Assembly: GCA_016708785.1 (NCBI GenBank)
Contig: JADJFC010000003.1
Span: 372,001-436,000, forward strand
Direction of reading: 5' to 3'
Origin: Bacteroidota bacterium
Lineage (GTDB): Bacteria; Bacteroidota; Bacteroidia; AKYH767-A; 2013-40CM-41-45
DNA length: 64,000 bases
Positions 1-9,632 of this stretch are shown here, in pieces (within the stretch, counting starts at the first letter, position 1; the number at the start of each line of letters is the position of its first letter). The notes under the pieces are model-generated. The model ran no database searches. It was given only the letters and a program-made list of their open reading frames with translations, and was not told the origin of the DNA. A program made the translations under genes and the position numbers.

Positions 1-1
1 C

Positions 2-241
2 GGACTTCCATCACAAATTTTAAATATGACCGGCCGTCAGCATATTCTTCGCAATATTGCCTTTTTCTCAGCAATAGTGAATGTAGTTGCATGCGTCATA
101 TTGGTTCCGCTATACGGTATTATGGGCACTTGCATTGCACAGTTTGCAGGAATTTTTGCATGGAATTTACTTTCCATATTATCCGTAAAGAATCACTTTG
201 GATTTTTTACCTTTTTTAATCCGTTCGCGAAGAACAACTGA
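2..241 (+). CDS. Polysaccharide flippase (Wzx/MATE-like), C-terminal fragment
   Basis: This open frame enters from before the window, so only the last 79 residues are visible. It holds the tail of a multi-pass membrane protein: a stretch reading LNMTGRQ, then two hydrophobic helices separated by VPLYGIMGT, and a short polar end. The flippase at 11993-13300 has the same layout in its last third (a TMTGHQ motif, then LIKFMGITG, then a helix), so I read this as an oligosaccharide repeat-unit flippase that moves lipid-linked sugar across the inner membrane. It is followed 90 bp later by an O-antigen-ligase-like gene, which fits a polysaccharide locus continuing from the left. Transporter identity is an inference from the fragment and its context. 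Confidence 0.65.
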   Translation, partial: GLPSQILNMTGRQHILRNIAFFSAIVNVVACVILVPLYGIMGTCIAQFAGIFAWNLLSILSVKNHFGFFTFFNPFAKNN

Positions 242-331
242 TTCTTTTAGTTGAAAACCCTTACTATTTCATTGGAAAATTAAGTGATACAGTCCTTCAA
301 CTTTCGTATTTTCGTACTTTAGTAAAAGAAA

Positions 332-1624
332 ATGTCAATAGAAAACGATAGACCAAATCAACTTCATCCGCTTGTGGCCTACACACTGTTGTTTTTGGTT
401 TACACATCAACTTTTCGAATATTTGCAACACTTCCACTTGAAACATTACATCAGTCACTGTCAACTTTTGCAATCGTTTTACTATCGGGATATTACTTGT
501 TTAGTTTATTTCTGAATATTAAAAACAGTAGAATAAGTAAATTGGACATTTTGATGTGGCTGTTTATTCTGGTTAATTTTCTGGCTGCATACAAAGGCCA
601 TGAAGTTTTCGGCCAACCATACTATTATGGAATCATGGCACAACGATCAGTGCTGTTGTCGATAAGTGGGATCCTAATAGTTTCAATGTTGAATAAAGGA
701 ATGATCACCATTCGACAGGTAGAACGATCTTTCCTTTTTATATCATTGACATTGTTATTTGTCTTCTATTTCTTTTTTCTCTTTGTGAATCCTGTAAAAT
801 TCAATTATGCTGAATTTGTCGCATACTCTCCAATACGTGGTTACCGGTATCGATTTCAATTTGCATTAGTGATCATGTTGCTATTCTATTCATTGTTTAA
901 AGTATCTCACGATAAAAAGAACAGATTTGCCATAGTCGCTTTACTTATCCTCTTTTACTTGATTTACTTTCTCCAGTCCAGAACCACCTTGGTAGTTCTT
1001 GCCATAACTATTTTCATCTATTTTATTCGTAATTTCTCAATGAAGGAGAAATTGAAGAACACACTACTCTATGGCGGAATTGGATTTATTCTTGTGACTA
1101 TACTTTTTACGCTAGGCTACACATCGTTGTTTGACAAATATCAGATTTTGTACCAGAATGTCTTTAATGTATTTCAAGGCGAATCACCGGATGAAGCCTC
1201 TTCAGCTGTGCGATTTATGGAGTTTAATACGGCATTGGAATACATTAAAAAGAACCCGGTACTGGGAAATGGATTTATCTCTAACCAATGGAATGGTGGT
1301 TGGCATGATATACTCGGATATTTTTATCCGGTAGATATTGGTATCCTTGGAAATGTCTTCGTGTTCGGTATACTTGGAACTGTTCTGATCTATCTCCCAT
1401 ATTATTTTTCACTAACCATGTCCAGAGAAGTAACTTCGAATCATGTGTTTTTCAAGACGTGTGAGTATATGCTACTCTTTTTCTTCCTTTGTATGTTCTT
1501 TTCTGCTGTTAATATCCGGGACTCAAGTAGCATTATGTTCCTGGTTTGTTTGCTATATTACTTCAGGTATTATTATGAAGAGCCTATTGTATCAAGTGAA
1601 AAACTTAAACCTGTAAATGCATGA
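332..1624 (+). CDS. O-antigen ligase/polymerase-like membrane protein
   Basis: A 430-residue protein with about ten to twelve hydrophobic helices and one large loop near residues 270-340. The loop contains SSAVRFMEFNTALEYIKKNP followed by VLGNGF, the arrangement typical of the Wzy_C / O-antigen ligase family, in which this periplasmic loop handles lipid-linked glycan. Members join or polymerise polysaccharide repeat units at the outer face of the inner membrane. The ATG at 332 is preceded by -7-like boxes TATTTTCG (307-314) and TACTTTAG (315-322). The stop overlaps the sulfotransferase start by 4 bp (ATGA), so the two are translationally coupled. Sequence alone does not tell a ligase from a polymerase. 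Confidence 0.75.
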   Translation: MSIENDRPNQLHPLVAYTLLFLVYTSTFRIFATLPLETLHQSLSTFAIVLLSGYYLFSLFLNIKNSRISKLDILMWLFILVNFLAAYKGHEVFGQPYYYGIMAQRSVLLSISGILIVSMLNKGMITIRQVERSFLFISLTLLFVFYFFFLFVNPVKFNYAEFVAYSPIRGYRYRFQFALVIMLLFYSLFKVSHDKKNRFAIVALLILFYLIYFLQSRTTLVVLAITIFIYFIRNFSMKEKLKNTLLYGGIGFILVTILFTLGYTSLFDKYQILYQNVFNVFQGESPDEASSAVRFMEFNTALEYIKKNPVLGNGFISNQWNGGWHDILGYFYPVDIGILGNVFVFGILGTVLIYLPYYFSLTMSREVTSNHVFFKTCEYMLLFFFLCMFFSAVNIRDSSSIMFLVCLLYYFRYYYEEPIVSSEKLKPVNA

Positions 1625-2517
1625 GATATCCGCAATTTATTGTTGCCGGTACAGCACGTGCCGGAACTACATCTCTTAACTCCTATTTGCTCCAGCACCC
1701 GGAAATTTATTTGCCGGTAGTAAAAGAGCCTTGTTTCTACACTTTTGCCGGCGAAAAAATCGATTATAAGAATGGGAAATTCGCTTTTGCCTTAACTTCT
1801 ATTGAAGATTATGCAAAGCTCTATAAGAAAGCACTTCAATCTCAGATCACAGGCGATATTTCGACTCCTTATTTGTATAAGCATCAGAAGACAATACATA
1901 ATCTGAAAAAATTTCATGATGATTATAGCTCTATCAAAATAATTATAATTCTTAGAAACCCAACTGATCGCGCATATTCTCAATATCTCTGGCGAGTCCG
2001 TGATGGAAGGGAAGAACTTACCTTTGAACAAGCAATAGCCGCTGAGCCACAAAGAATGAAGGAGAACTATAGTTTCGACTATTTCTATGTTGACAGAGGA
2101 ATGTACTTTGAACAGGTTAAAGCATATATTGAAAATTTCAAATCAGTAAAAATTGTGCTGTTTGAAGATCTTAAGGATAGAACATCTGAAACTCTTGCTT
2201 CAATTTGTGATTTTCTTAATGTTGATAATGAATTTGTTTTTGTAAAGAGAACGGAACAGAATGCATCATTTCTACCTAAATCAACTCTGTTGAATAAGCT
2301 TCTTACAATTGAAAGTAAAACAAAGTTTAAGCTTTTAAGCCGAATACCGGAAAATGTAAGGACAACTATAAAAGAGCAATTTATGCGTTTGAATTCTTCA
2401 GAAAAGAAGAACCCGGAAATGAGTACTCTTACTCGAGAGAAGCTTAAAAATATTTATCGTGAAGATCTGATAAAACTGGAAAAATTAATTGCACGTGACC
2501 TCTCGTCCTGGATGTAG
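1621..2517 (+). CDS. Sulfotransferase family protein (PAPS-dependent)
   Basis: A 298-residue soluble protein. The N-terminus has the 5'-phosphosulfate-binding loop of PAPS sulfotransferases (AGTARAGTTSL, about residues 9-19), then a conserved KEPCFYT. The 3'-phosphate-binding element is IIIILRNPTDRAYSQYLW near residues 104-121, with the expected Arg and Ser. The family transfers sulfate from PAPS to hydroxyl or amino groups of carbohydrates. It overlaps the preceding ligase-like gene by 4 bp and is followed 5 bp later by a glycosyltransferase, so it most likely sulfates the polysaccharide made by this locus. The acceptor is not predictable. No PAPS synthesis genes lie in the window. Confidence 0.85.
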   Translation: MRYPQFIVAGTARAGTTSLNSYLLQHPEIYLPVVKEPCFYTFAGEKIDYKNGKFAFALTSIEDYAKLYKKALQSQITGDISTPYLYKHQKTIHNLKKFHDDYSSIKIIIILRNPTDRAYSQYLWRVRDGREELTFEQAIAAEPQRMKENYSFDYFYVDRGMYFEQVKAYIENFKSVKIVLFEDLKDRTSETLASICDFLNVDNEFVFVKRTEQNASFLPKSTLLNKLLTIESKTKFKLLSRIPENVRTTIKEQFMRLNSSEKKNPEMSTLTREKLKNIYREDLIKLEKLIARDLSSWM

Positions 2518-2522
2518 TAAAT

Positions 2523-3631
2523 ATGAAAAATATGAGGGAAGCATGTAATGTAATTATTATTGATCCTGTCGGAAAAAAGGCCGGACTGGATCACTATAAT
2601 GACAGTCTTGCCAAATCGCTCAACAAACTCGATGTTTTAGTCAGAGTTTATAGTAATTACAAATCTGAATATTCTGAACCTGTTTTCAAATTTCGCTTTG
2701 GAAAGTCCATTTTCTTTTTACCTGAAATGTTCTTTTCATTGATGAAGGTCTTCAAAAATTTAAAACAACAAAAACCGGACATTGTAATTTTACATTTATT
2801 CAATGCAACAAGAGCAAGTATTTCTTTGAGTAGTGAAATAAAGAAGCAAAATATTAAACTTGTCTATATTCTACATGATATCGAAAGTCTAATTGATGAA
2901 GTTTCCAATAACAATCAACTGAATATATGTCTCCAACTGGCAGATGAAATTGTTGTACATAATCATTTTACCGCAAGTGAACTTCTTAAAAAAATCCTGG
3001 TGCCGAAAAGAAAGTTACAATTATACCCCATGGAGATTTTCATGAACTTCCTTCAAGTGTTTCGAAAGACGATGCAATAGCGCAACTTGGATTGGATAAA
3101 AAAATGCCTAAAGTGCTCTTCTTTGGAATGATCAAACCCACCAAGGGTCTGGATGTGCTTTTGAAAGCTATGCAAAAGATCAACGCACAAGTGATTGTTG
3201 CCGGTAGGGTACGAAAACAATCGATGTCTGATTATACTGAGGCTTTTTCTGATTTGAAAAAGCAAGGAAAGTTAGTGACAGATATTAACTATATCACAAA
3301 TGAAAAGCGGGATCTGTACTTTAAATCAGCTGATGTTATTGTTTTACCATATACCAAGATTTACCAAAGTGGTGTACTGCTAATGGCAATGAGTTATGGT
3401 ATTCCTGTTATCGCAAGTGACCTTCAGCCGAATCTTGAGCTTGCAAGCGAAATTGACTGCATGGAATTTTTTAAAGTTGGGGATCATTTAATGCTAGAAA
3501 GGGTAATGAGTTCTTTATTGGCCAATAGGGATAGAAGAGATGTGCTTCGAAAGAATGGTTTTAGTGTCCTTGAAAGTTCACATAATTGGAATAAAATTGC
3601 AAACAGTTTCAAACAAATTATCTGTAGATGA
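2523..3631 (+). CDS. Glycosyltransferase family 4 protein, split by a one-base deletion
   Basis: Two frames together make one GT-B glycosyltransferase. The N-terminal part (2523 to about 3028) has a Rossmann-like start VIIIDPVGKKAGLDHYNDSL. The C-terminal part (from about 3029) has MPKVLFFGMIKPTKGLDVLL and the nucleotide-sugar region ADVIVLPYTKIYQSG followed by GIPVIASD. In the CCCC run at 3026-3029, one extra C gives the family motif LYPHGD and joins the frames; 1109+1 bp makes 370 codons. I regard the break as a consensus error. The enzyme would add a sugar to a lipid-linked or polysaccharide acceptor in the cytoplasm. It overlaps the next glycosyltransferase by 4 bp. Donor and acceptor cannot be assigned. 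Confidence 0.8.
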
Positions 3632-4719
3632 AGATCGCCATTGTCGGTACAAAAGGTATTCCTGCAACTTATGGAGGATTTGAAACATTCGCTTTTCAAT
3701 TGGCAAAACATTTGTCTGGCGCTTCTCATGAAATTACCGTCGTAAATGAAAAGGGAAATCACGCCATTAATTTCGACTTCTCTGTGCAAATTATTTTTTC
3801 GAAATATGAGAAGAGTAAAAATCCACTGCTTTTTTATAAGCAATCATTAAGGCTTGTATGTAAATCGCATGATATCGTTTTAGTTTGTGGAGTAGGAGGT
3901 GCCGCTTTTTATCCACTCTACAGGAAAAATGCTATTCTGATTACAAACGTTGATGGTTTAGAACATTTACGAAAGAAGTATACCTTTTTGCAACGCAAAT
4001 TAGTTTTTGTATTGCAAAAATTTGCAGCGATGTTCAGCGACCATCTTGTGGCTGATTCTTTCGAAGTGGAAAAATATTGGAATAGAAGATTTCTAAAAGT
4101 CAAAAATAGGATTTCTTCAATTGCATACGGCGCAGAAGTGCCCGTTAAATTCAATGATTCTATTCTAACCGAATTAGGAATTGCTGCAAATGATTATTAT
4201 CTTGTTGTAGCACGAATTGTCCCTGAAAATAATCTTCTTTTGATCTTAGAGGCATTCAAATTGTACAAAGGAAGAAAAAAGCTTATCGTTGTAGGTAACG
4301 CCAATGATAATCAATTTGCTCTTTCAATTTCAATTAGCACTGATGACAGGGTTCGATTTATTGGCAGTCTTTATGAAAAAGATAAACTGGATAGTCTCCG
4401 CGTTAATTGTTTTGCCTATATTCATGGTCATAGCGTTGGTGGAACTAATCCCGCACTCTTGGAAGCCATGGTTTGTAAAAGCGTTTGCCTTTGTCATGAC
4501 AATGTATTTAACAGAGAGGTAACTGGTAGTAATCAAGAATACTTTAAAAGTGCTTCTGAATTAGTGACACTTATGGAGGAATTGGAAAAAGATGAGAGTA
4601 GAAAATTGGATCTTTCAAATAAAGCATTCAATCGTGTTGTTGAGAATTATTCCTGGGAAAAAATAGCAATGCAATACGAGGACTTGTTTTCACAAATATT
4701 GTTGAATCAAAGAAGATGA
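3628..4719 (+). CDS. DUF1972-type glycosyltransferase
   Basis: A 363-residue GT-B enzyme. The N-terminus MKIAIVGTKGIPATYGGFET is the signature of the DUF1972 domain found at the start of rhamnosyltransferase-like GT4 enzymes. The C-terminal half has YLVVARIVPENN, FIGSLYEKDKL and HGHSVGGTNPALLEAM, the last carrying the Glu that contacts the donor nucleotide in GT4 proteins. It starts in the last codons of the upstream glycosyltransferase (ATGA overlap) and overlaps the next gene by 4 bp, so it belongs to a tightly packed polysaccharide operon. Transfer of rhamnose or a similar deoxy-sugar is plausible from the family but not shown by the sequence. Confidence 0.85.
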   Translation: MKIAIVGTKGIPATYGGFETFAFQLAKHLSGASHEITVVNEKGNHAINFDFSVQIIFSKYEKSKNPLLFYKQSLRLVCKSHDIVLVCGVGGAAFYPLYRKNAILITNVDGLEHLRKKYTFLQRKLVFVLQKFAAMFSDHLVADSFEVEKYWNRRFLKVKNRISSIAYGAEVPVKFNDSILTELGIAANDYYLVVARIVPENNLLLILEAFKLYKGRKKLIVVGNANDNQFALSISISTDDRVRFIGSLYEKDKLDSLRVNCFAYIHGHSVGGTNPALLEAMVCKSVCLCHDNVFNREVTGSNQEYFKSASELVTLMEELEKDESRKLDLSNKAFNRVVENYSWEKIAMQYEDLFSQILLNQRR

Positions 4720-5741
4720 AATTTTCCCGTCATGGTCTAGAAGACCTCAATGGTTTGACTACTCTTGCTAAATCAACTTATGCAAGTGGAGAAATTATTT
4801 CTGAGGACTACCTCGATTGGGAATATAAGCTCAATCCATCAGGGAAAGCTATGGTCTTCGTTGTAGAAAGTGAATCACAGCTCGTTTCTCAATATGTAGT
4901 TTTACCTAAAAAACTGGTGTTAGAAAACAAAATAATTTCCGGGACACTTTCATTGAACACAATCACACATCCCGGCTACAGAGGTCGCGGATATTTTACT
5001 CAATTAGCTGAAATGACTTATAGTGAGTGCGAGACCAATGGTGTCGATTTCACAATAGGCTTTCCAAATGCTAATTCTGTTAATGGATTTCTTTCTAAAT
5101 TAAAATTTGTAGAGATTGGAAGACTACCATTACTCATAAAACTGATCAACCCTTTAAATAGTGTGGTTAGTTTTATATCAAAGGGCAGCTCACGATACGG
5201 TAAGGAAATTGAATTAATACCGGTCTCAGAAAATAAAGGAGTGTCAAAATTTGATCTGGTATCAGATGCCGGAAAGTACAATGCCTTTTGGGATAAATTC
5301 AAAGAACGCCATCCGATTGTTTCAGACCGGTCAACAGAGTTTTTAAAGTGGCGTTACATAGACATTCCGCTGCGAAAGTATCAATTGTTTAAATTTGAAG
5401 TCGGTGGGGAAATTGTTGGAATTGCAATTTTGCGATTGAAGGAAATAATGGGAATGCGTTGTGGTGTACTTGTTGATTTTTTAGTGTTGGATACTGCGAT
5501 AGATGTAAACTTCTTTTTCTCCGAATTGAAGAAGAGTAAACTTGATCTGTTCATTGCTACTGTCCCGGTTGCTACCATGGAATTTGAAGTATTGCAAAAA
5601 GCCGGCTTCTTCAAAGTCCCTGAGTTTTTAATGTTGAAAAAATTGCATGTCATAATCAGAAAGCATAATAAAAATATTTCAGATTCGATCTGCGATTTTA
5701 AGAAGTGGTTTATTACCTTTGGCGACTACGATATTTTTTGA
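4716..5741 (+). CDS. GNAT-family acyltransferase of the polysaccharide locus
   Basis: A 341-residue protein. The N-terminal half has a GNAT fold: the acetyl-CoA pyrophosphate loop lies in THPGYRGRGYFTQL near residues 89-102, followed by a helix and FTIGFPNANSVNGFLSKLKF. The C-terminal half (from about residue 190) looks like a second, weaker GNAT-like half with a FLKWRY motif. Proteins of this two-lobed type occur inside Bacteroidota exopolysaccharide loci and are thought to acetylate amino-sugar precursors. It overlaps the DUF1972 glycosyltransferase by 4 bp and shares one base with the deacetylase start. Acetylation of a sugar nucleotide or glycan is inferred from context. Confidence 0.7.
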   Translation: MKFSRHGLEDLNGLTTLAKSTYASGEIISEDYLDWEYKLNPSGKAMVFVVESESQLVSQYVVLPKKLVLENKIISGTLSLNTITHPGYRGRGYFTQLAEMTYSECETNGVDFTIGFPNANSVNGFLSKLKFVEIGRLPLLIKLINPLNSVVSFISKGSSRYGKEIELIPVSENKGVSKFDLVSDAGKYNAFWDKFKERHPIVSDRSTEFLKWRYIDIPLRKYQLFKFEVGGEIVGIAILRLKEIMGMRCGVLVDFLVLDTAIDVNFFFSELKKSKLDLFIATVPVATMEFEVLQKAGFFKVPEFLMLKKLHVIIRKHNKNISDSICDFKKWFITFGDYDIF

Positions 5742-6586
5742 TGAACATTCTCACTTTCGATTTAGAAGACTGGTTCCATATTCTCGACTTTGAGGAAACA
5801 GCACGACCTGCTCAATGGAGTAATTTCGAGAGCAGAATAGAACAGAACACTGACAGAATACTACAACTTCTTGAAAAGCATAACCTGACTGCAACATTCT
5901 TTTGTCTTGGATGGATCGCTGAAAAATATCCTTCACTCATTAAAAAAGTTTCTGCAAAGCATGAATTGGCTTGCCATTCAATGGATCACCAATTGTTGTA
6001 TCTTCAAAATAAGGAGCAATTTAAAGATGACTTGAAGCGAAATGTTTCTGTTCTGGAAAATCTTTCCGGAAAAAAGATAAATGCATATCGCGCTCCCGGA
6101 TTTTCTATTTCTCGAGAGCATGGTTATGTTTTCGAAGAACTAAACAGATTGGGAATAAATATAGATTGTAGCGTTTTTCCCGCCGCTCGTAATCATGGCG
6201 GTATATCGGATTTTCCTGTTCAACGTCCGTGTACACTTGCCGGTAGTGGTTTCGAAGTAACAGAGTTTCCTATAAACACAAGATCTTTTCTCTCGAAACA
6301 AATTGTATTTTCCGGTGGCGGCTATTTTCGGATGTTGCCTTATCCTTTAATCCATAAATGGATGAAACAGTCGGATTATGTGATGACATACTTTCATCCC
6401 CGCGATTTTGACCCCGGACAGCCGCGACTCGATAACCTTTCTATGAAACGAAAGTTCATGAGCTATGTGGGATTGTCTTCTTCGCATGATAAATTAGAGC
6501 GATTACTGTCAGATTTTAAATTTATGAGTTTGGGGCAAGCGTATGAGTCGCTTGATTTGAAGTCCCTGCCAAAGGTAAAACTTTAA
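5741..6586 (+). CDS. Polysaccharide deacetylase (DUF3473/XrtA-locus type)
   Basis: A 281-residue NodB-homology deacetylase. I start it at the ATG at 5741, which overlaps the upstream stop by one base and gives the family N-terminus MNILTFDLEDWFHILD; earlier in-frame residues do not fit. Visible motifs are the metal-binding Asp in FDLEDW, HSMDH (HxxxH metal ligands), YRAPGFS and the C-terminal FHPRDFDPGQP. This subfamily is typically found in exosortase-linked exopolysaccharide operons and removes N-acetyl groups from polymer sugars. With the neighbouring GNAT protein it could set the acetylation state of the polymer. No signal peptide is evident, which is usual for this subgroup. A long inverted repeat follows its stop. 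Confidence 0.88.
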   Translation: MNILTFDLEDWFHILDFEETARPAQWSNFESRIEQNTDRILQLLEKHNLTATFFCLGWIAEKYPSLIKKVSAKHELACHSMDHQLLYLQNKEQFKDDLKRNVSVLENLSGKKINAYRAPGFSISREHGYVFEELNRLGINIDCSVFPAARNHGGISDFPVQRPCTLAGSGFEVTEFPINTRSFLSKQIVFSGGGYFRMLPYPLIHKWMKQSDYVMTYFHPRDFDPGQPRLDNLSMKRKFMSYVGLSSSHDKLERLLSDFKFMSLGQAYESLDLKSLPKVKL

Positions 6587-6595
6587 TAAACTTAT

Positions 6596-6693
6596 ATCTG
6601 CGCTTAATCTGCGAGTTCTGCGAGATCTGCGGGAAAATTTTAGCGCGATTTTTCTCCCGCAGATCTCGCAGAACTCGCAGATTAGGCGCAGAT
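6596..6693. repeat. Modular TCTGCG inverted repeat, copy A (complete)
   Basis: This lies in the 291-bp gap 6587-6877, in which I see no gene. Left arm 6596-6634 and right arm 6655-6693 are 39 bp each and nearly perfectly complementary (one T/C difference), around a 20-base loop. Each arm is a run of four TCTGCG words spaced 9-11 bases apart, ending in CTGCGGGA next to the loop. Five related copies occur in the window (36199, 49939, 53217, 59330 and 61449). The RNA would form a very stable hairpin, so it may act as a 3'-end stabiliser or terminator for the upstream operon, although no T-tract follows. Confidence 0.9.
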
Positions 6694-6877
6694 TTTATTG
6701 ATGTAAATTTTGCCGTGCTTTCTTTTTGTTCTTGTGTTTCGTGTGTTTAATAACCTGCAGTTCCCAAAGATCAAGCACAGAAGAGCACAATCTATTTGTT
6801 GTCAATAGTTCATTATTCGTTTAATAACTCCTCTTTTTCAGTATGAAAATAGCAGCATAATATCGTATTTTGGTGGC

Positions 6878-8470
6878 ATGAATAAAATTCTGTTCATCCT
6901 TATTGCCGGTATTTTTATATGTGAAGTTTCTGCGCAAGATGTCTTGTTTCCATTGAGTCGTGATATGAATACACGCATTGAATCATTCATCAATGCCGAT
7001 ACAACGGGATTCCATTCTTCGGTAAAACCCTATCTCCTTCCCGAAATGAGAAAGGCTGTTCCTGTCGATTCCATTTTTAGTCCGATTGTTAAAGACGGAA
7101 AATTCACCAGAACTTGGGTAGGAAGAAAATTATTCAAAGAGCATTTGCTCTTTGTTGATGAAGATGATATTGTACTTTCTGTAGATCCTGTGTTTAATTT
7201 GCAATATGGAAAAGAGCAACAATCTTCACCAAGTTATTTTGTGAATACGAGAGGATTGTTGGTACAGGGAAATGTAAAGGATAAATTTTATTTCTATACA
7301 GGCTTTCACGAAAATCAGGCACGGTATGTTCCTTATATTGATAGTACTGTGCATACAACACTTGTTGTTCCGGGACAGGGAATCGTAAAGTTCAATCCTG
7401 AACAGGTATTCGATTTTAGTCAGTCAATAGGTGGTATAGGCTATATCTTGAATAAGCATTTTGATTTTTTATTTGCTCAGGATAAAAATTTTATCGGCGA
7501 TGGATATAGGTCGCTTTTATTATCAGACAATTCATACAGTTATCCATTCCTTCGTATCAATATGACATTCTGGAAATTCAGATATACGGTTCTGTATACT
7601 GTGTACCGTGATTTACAAAGTGCTCCGGATCCCAATGTAGGTTATTTGAAAAAGTATAATACAGTCCATAATCTTGATTTGAATATAGGCAAGAAAAATA
7701 AATTGACAGTCAGTATTTTTGAAACTGTGATGTGGGCACCGTCTGCGTCACGCGGATATGAACTGGCTTACCTTAATCCGGTTTTGTTTATTCGACCTGT
7801 CGAAAATTCTTTGGGTTCACCGGATAATGTACTTCTAGGTTCAAATGTGAGATGGAAGATCAATCAGCAAAATACTCTTTATGGACAAGTAATGCTCGAT
7901 GAATTATTGCTTGATGAAGTCAGAGCCGGTGAAGGATGGTGGGGAAACAAGCAGGGTTTTCAATTAGGATACAAAAGCAGCAATTTGTTTAAGGTGAAAA
8001 ATTTGAATTTTCAAACGGAGTATAATTGGGTTCGTCCATATACTTATCAGCACAGAACATCTTCGCAAAGTTATAATCAATATAATCAGGCTTTGGCACA
8101 TCCATTAGGTGCGAATTTTTCCGAATCGGTTACTTTTGTCAACTACAGGTATAAAAATTTATTTGCCGAGCTCAAAGTACAGATCGCAACAATGGGAAGA
8201 GATACGGCTGACCTTAATTTAGGGAATGATATTTTCAAAAGTTATGAAACCAGGAATAGCGATTATGGCCATTATATGTTTGATGGGCTAAAAAGTGACT
8301 TAAATACAGTTGATTTAAGAGTTAATTACCTGGTTAATCCAAAGTATAATTTTGTAATAGAAGCAGGAGTAATAATGCGTAATTTTGAGAACGTTCAACA
8401 AAATGATCGGTCTTCATTCTTCTATTTTGGAATGAGAACATCTTTGGAGAATTATTATTTTGACTTCTAA
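6878..8470 (+). CDS. Wzi/RemB-like outer-membrane beta-barrel protein
   Basis: A 530-residue protein with a signal peptide (about residues 1-19, cleaved after SAQ). The rest alternates aromatic and polar residues as in an outer-membrane barrel and ends in Phe (ENYYFDF), as barrel proteins often do. The region FAQDKNFIGDGYRSLLLSD is characteristic of the capsule-assembly Wzi family and of Bacteroidota proteins named RemB after the Flavobacterium gliding protein. Wzi anchors capsule to the cell surface; RemB is a surface protein linked to motility. Lying inside a polysaccharide locus, just before wecA, it more likely helps assemble or anchor the polymer. Its last bases overlap a possible TTG start of wecA. 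Confidence 0.7.
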   Translation: MNKILFILIAGIFICEVSAQDVLFPLSRDMNTRIESFINADTTGFHSSVKPYLLPEMRKAVPVDSIFSPIVKDGKFTRTWVGRKLFKEHLLFVDEDDIVLSVDPVFNLQYGKEQQSSPSYFVNTRGLLVQGNVKDKFYFYTGFHENQARYVPYIDSTVHTTLVVPGQGIVKFNPEQVFDFSQSIGGIGYILNKHFDFLFAQDKNFIGDGYRSLLLSDNSYSYPFLRINMTFWKFRYTVLYTVYRDLQSAPDPNVGYLKKYNTVHNLDLNIGKKNKLTVSIFETVMWAPSASRGYELAYLNPVLFIRPVENSLGSPDNVLLGSNVRWKINQQNTLYGQVMLDELLLDEVRAGEGWWGNKQGFQLGYKSSNLFKVKNLNFQTEYNWVRPYTYQHRTSSQSYNQYNQALAHPLGANFSESVTFVNYRYKNLFAELKVQIATMGRDTADLNLGNDIFKSYETRNSDYGHYMFDGLKSDLNTVDLRVNYLVNPKYNFVIEAGVIMRNFENVQQNDRSSFFYFGMRTSLENYYFDF

Positions 8471-9542
8471 AAAACACGAACGGAAAATGTTTTTCTTGAC
8501 TTGTTTTATTACTTCTTTTTTAGTTGCATTTGCATCTATCCCAACAATTATAAGGATAGCTTCGCGACTTCAATTGTTTGATGAACCAAATGAAAGAAAG
8601 CTCCACATTAAAAGAACTCCACTCTTAGGCGGCGTTGCAGTTTTTGCCGCTATGATCTTTTCTTTTACACTTGGAGCTGCACCTTACTTTGAAAAGCAAC
8701 ATCTTTTTATAATTACCTCTCTGATCTTGATTTTCTTCTTTGGGCTTCGTGATGACATAGCTCCATTAGCCCCACTCAAGAAACTTTCAGGACAAATTAC
8801 TGCTGCATTAATTCTTATTCTGTTTTGCAATATAAGATTAACATCACTTCATGGATTATTTGGTATTCACATTCTGAATGAATATGCTTCTTTTGGAATT
8901 ACATTGGTTGGAATTTTATTTATCGTAAATAGTTATAACCTCATCGATGGTATTGATGGACTTGCTTCCGGCCTCGGAATTATAGCATCTTTTGTTTTTT
9001 CTATTTTGTTTTACGTTTATAGTGAACCTTTAATGTCCATCCTTGCATTGTCGCTTTGTGGCGCATTGTTAGGATTTTTCCCGTATAATTTTAGAAATGC
9101 CAGGATCTTTTTAGGCGATACAGGAACAATGACAATTGGTTTTGTGCTCTCTATTTTCTCATTTCATTTTATTGAACTTACTCGTACAATACAAGTAAAT
9201 TCATGGTTCGATTATCAATCTGCGCCAACGGTTGTATTTGCAATTCTTGTGATTCCAATGGTTGACACTCTTCGTGTATTTACTATTCGTATCTTCAAAA
9301 TGCAGTCGCCATTTATTGCTGATCGCAATCACATTCATCACCGGTTATTGGAATTAGGTTTCCAACCACATCATGCTTGTTTACTTCTTTATCTTGTCAA
9401 TACATTATTTATTTTATCAGCGTGGTTTTTAAGACATGAAAATCCTTCATTTGTGCTCTATTCTTTGGTGGCTACTGCTTTAATATTCACGCAATTACCT
9501 CTTCTTTTCTTGCGACTTAAAAAGCCACGTCAAATCATATAA
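8460..9542 (+). CDS. wecA: Undecaprenyl-phosphate GlcNAc-1-phosphate transferase (WecA-like)
   Basis: A polytopic protein of up to 360 residues from the MraY/WecA/TagO family. Conserved cytoplasmic loops are visible: RKLHIKRTPLLGG, FFGLRDDIAPL (Asp-Asp motif), NSYNLIDGIDGLASG, NARIFLGDTGTM (catalytic Asp) and the His-rich DRNHIHHRLLELGF. It links a sugar phosphate, usually GlcNAc-1-P, to undecaprenyl phosphate, the first membrane step of glycan synthesis. The TTG at 8460 overlaps the previous stop by 11 bp; an ATG at 8487 just before the first helix is an equally good start. It is followed by wecB and wecC, so the product probably feeds a ManNAcA-containing repeat unit. Confidence 0.9.
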   Translation: MTSKKHERKMFFLTCFITSFLVAFASIPTIIRIASRLQLFDEPNERKLHIKRTPLLGGVAVFAAMIFSFTLGAAPYFEKQHLFIITSLILIFFFGLRDDIAPLAPLKKLSGQITAALILILFCNIRLTSLHGLFGIHILNEYASFGITLVGILFIVNSYNLIDGIDGLASGLGIIASFVFSILFYVYSEPLMSILALSLCGALLGFFPYNFRNARIFLGDTGTMTIGFVLSIFSFHFIELTRTIQVNSWFDYQSAPTVVFAILVIPMVDTLRVFTIRIFKMQSPFIADRNHIHHRLLELGFQPHHACLLLYLVNTLFILSAWFLRHENPSFVLYSLVATALIFTQLPLLFLRLKKPRQII

Positions 9543-9632
9543 AATTGCAACCACTTTAAGCGCATTCAGTATAAACACGTTGTGCTCTGAAACCGGGGCC
9601 GACCAGGCTATTTGCCTTTATCTGATATTAAA

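Noticed and set aside
1131..1334. Small + strand open frame within the ligase-like gene
   Set aside because: It is an out-of-frame shadow of the intact 430-residue membrane protein.
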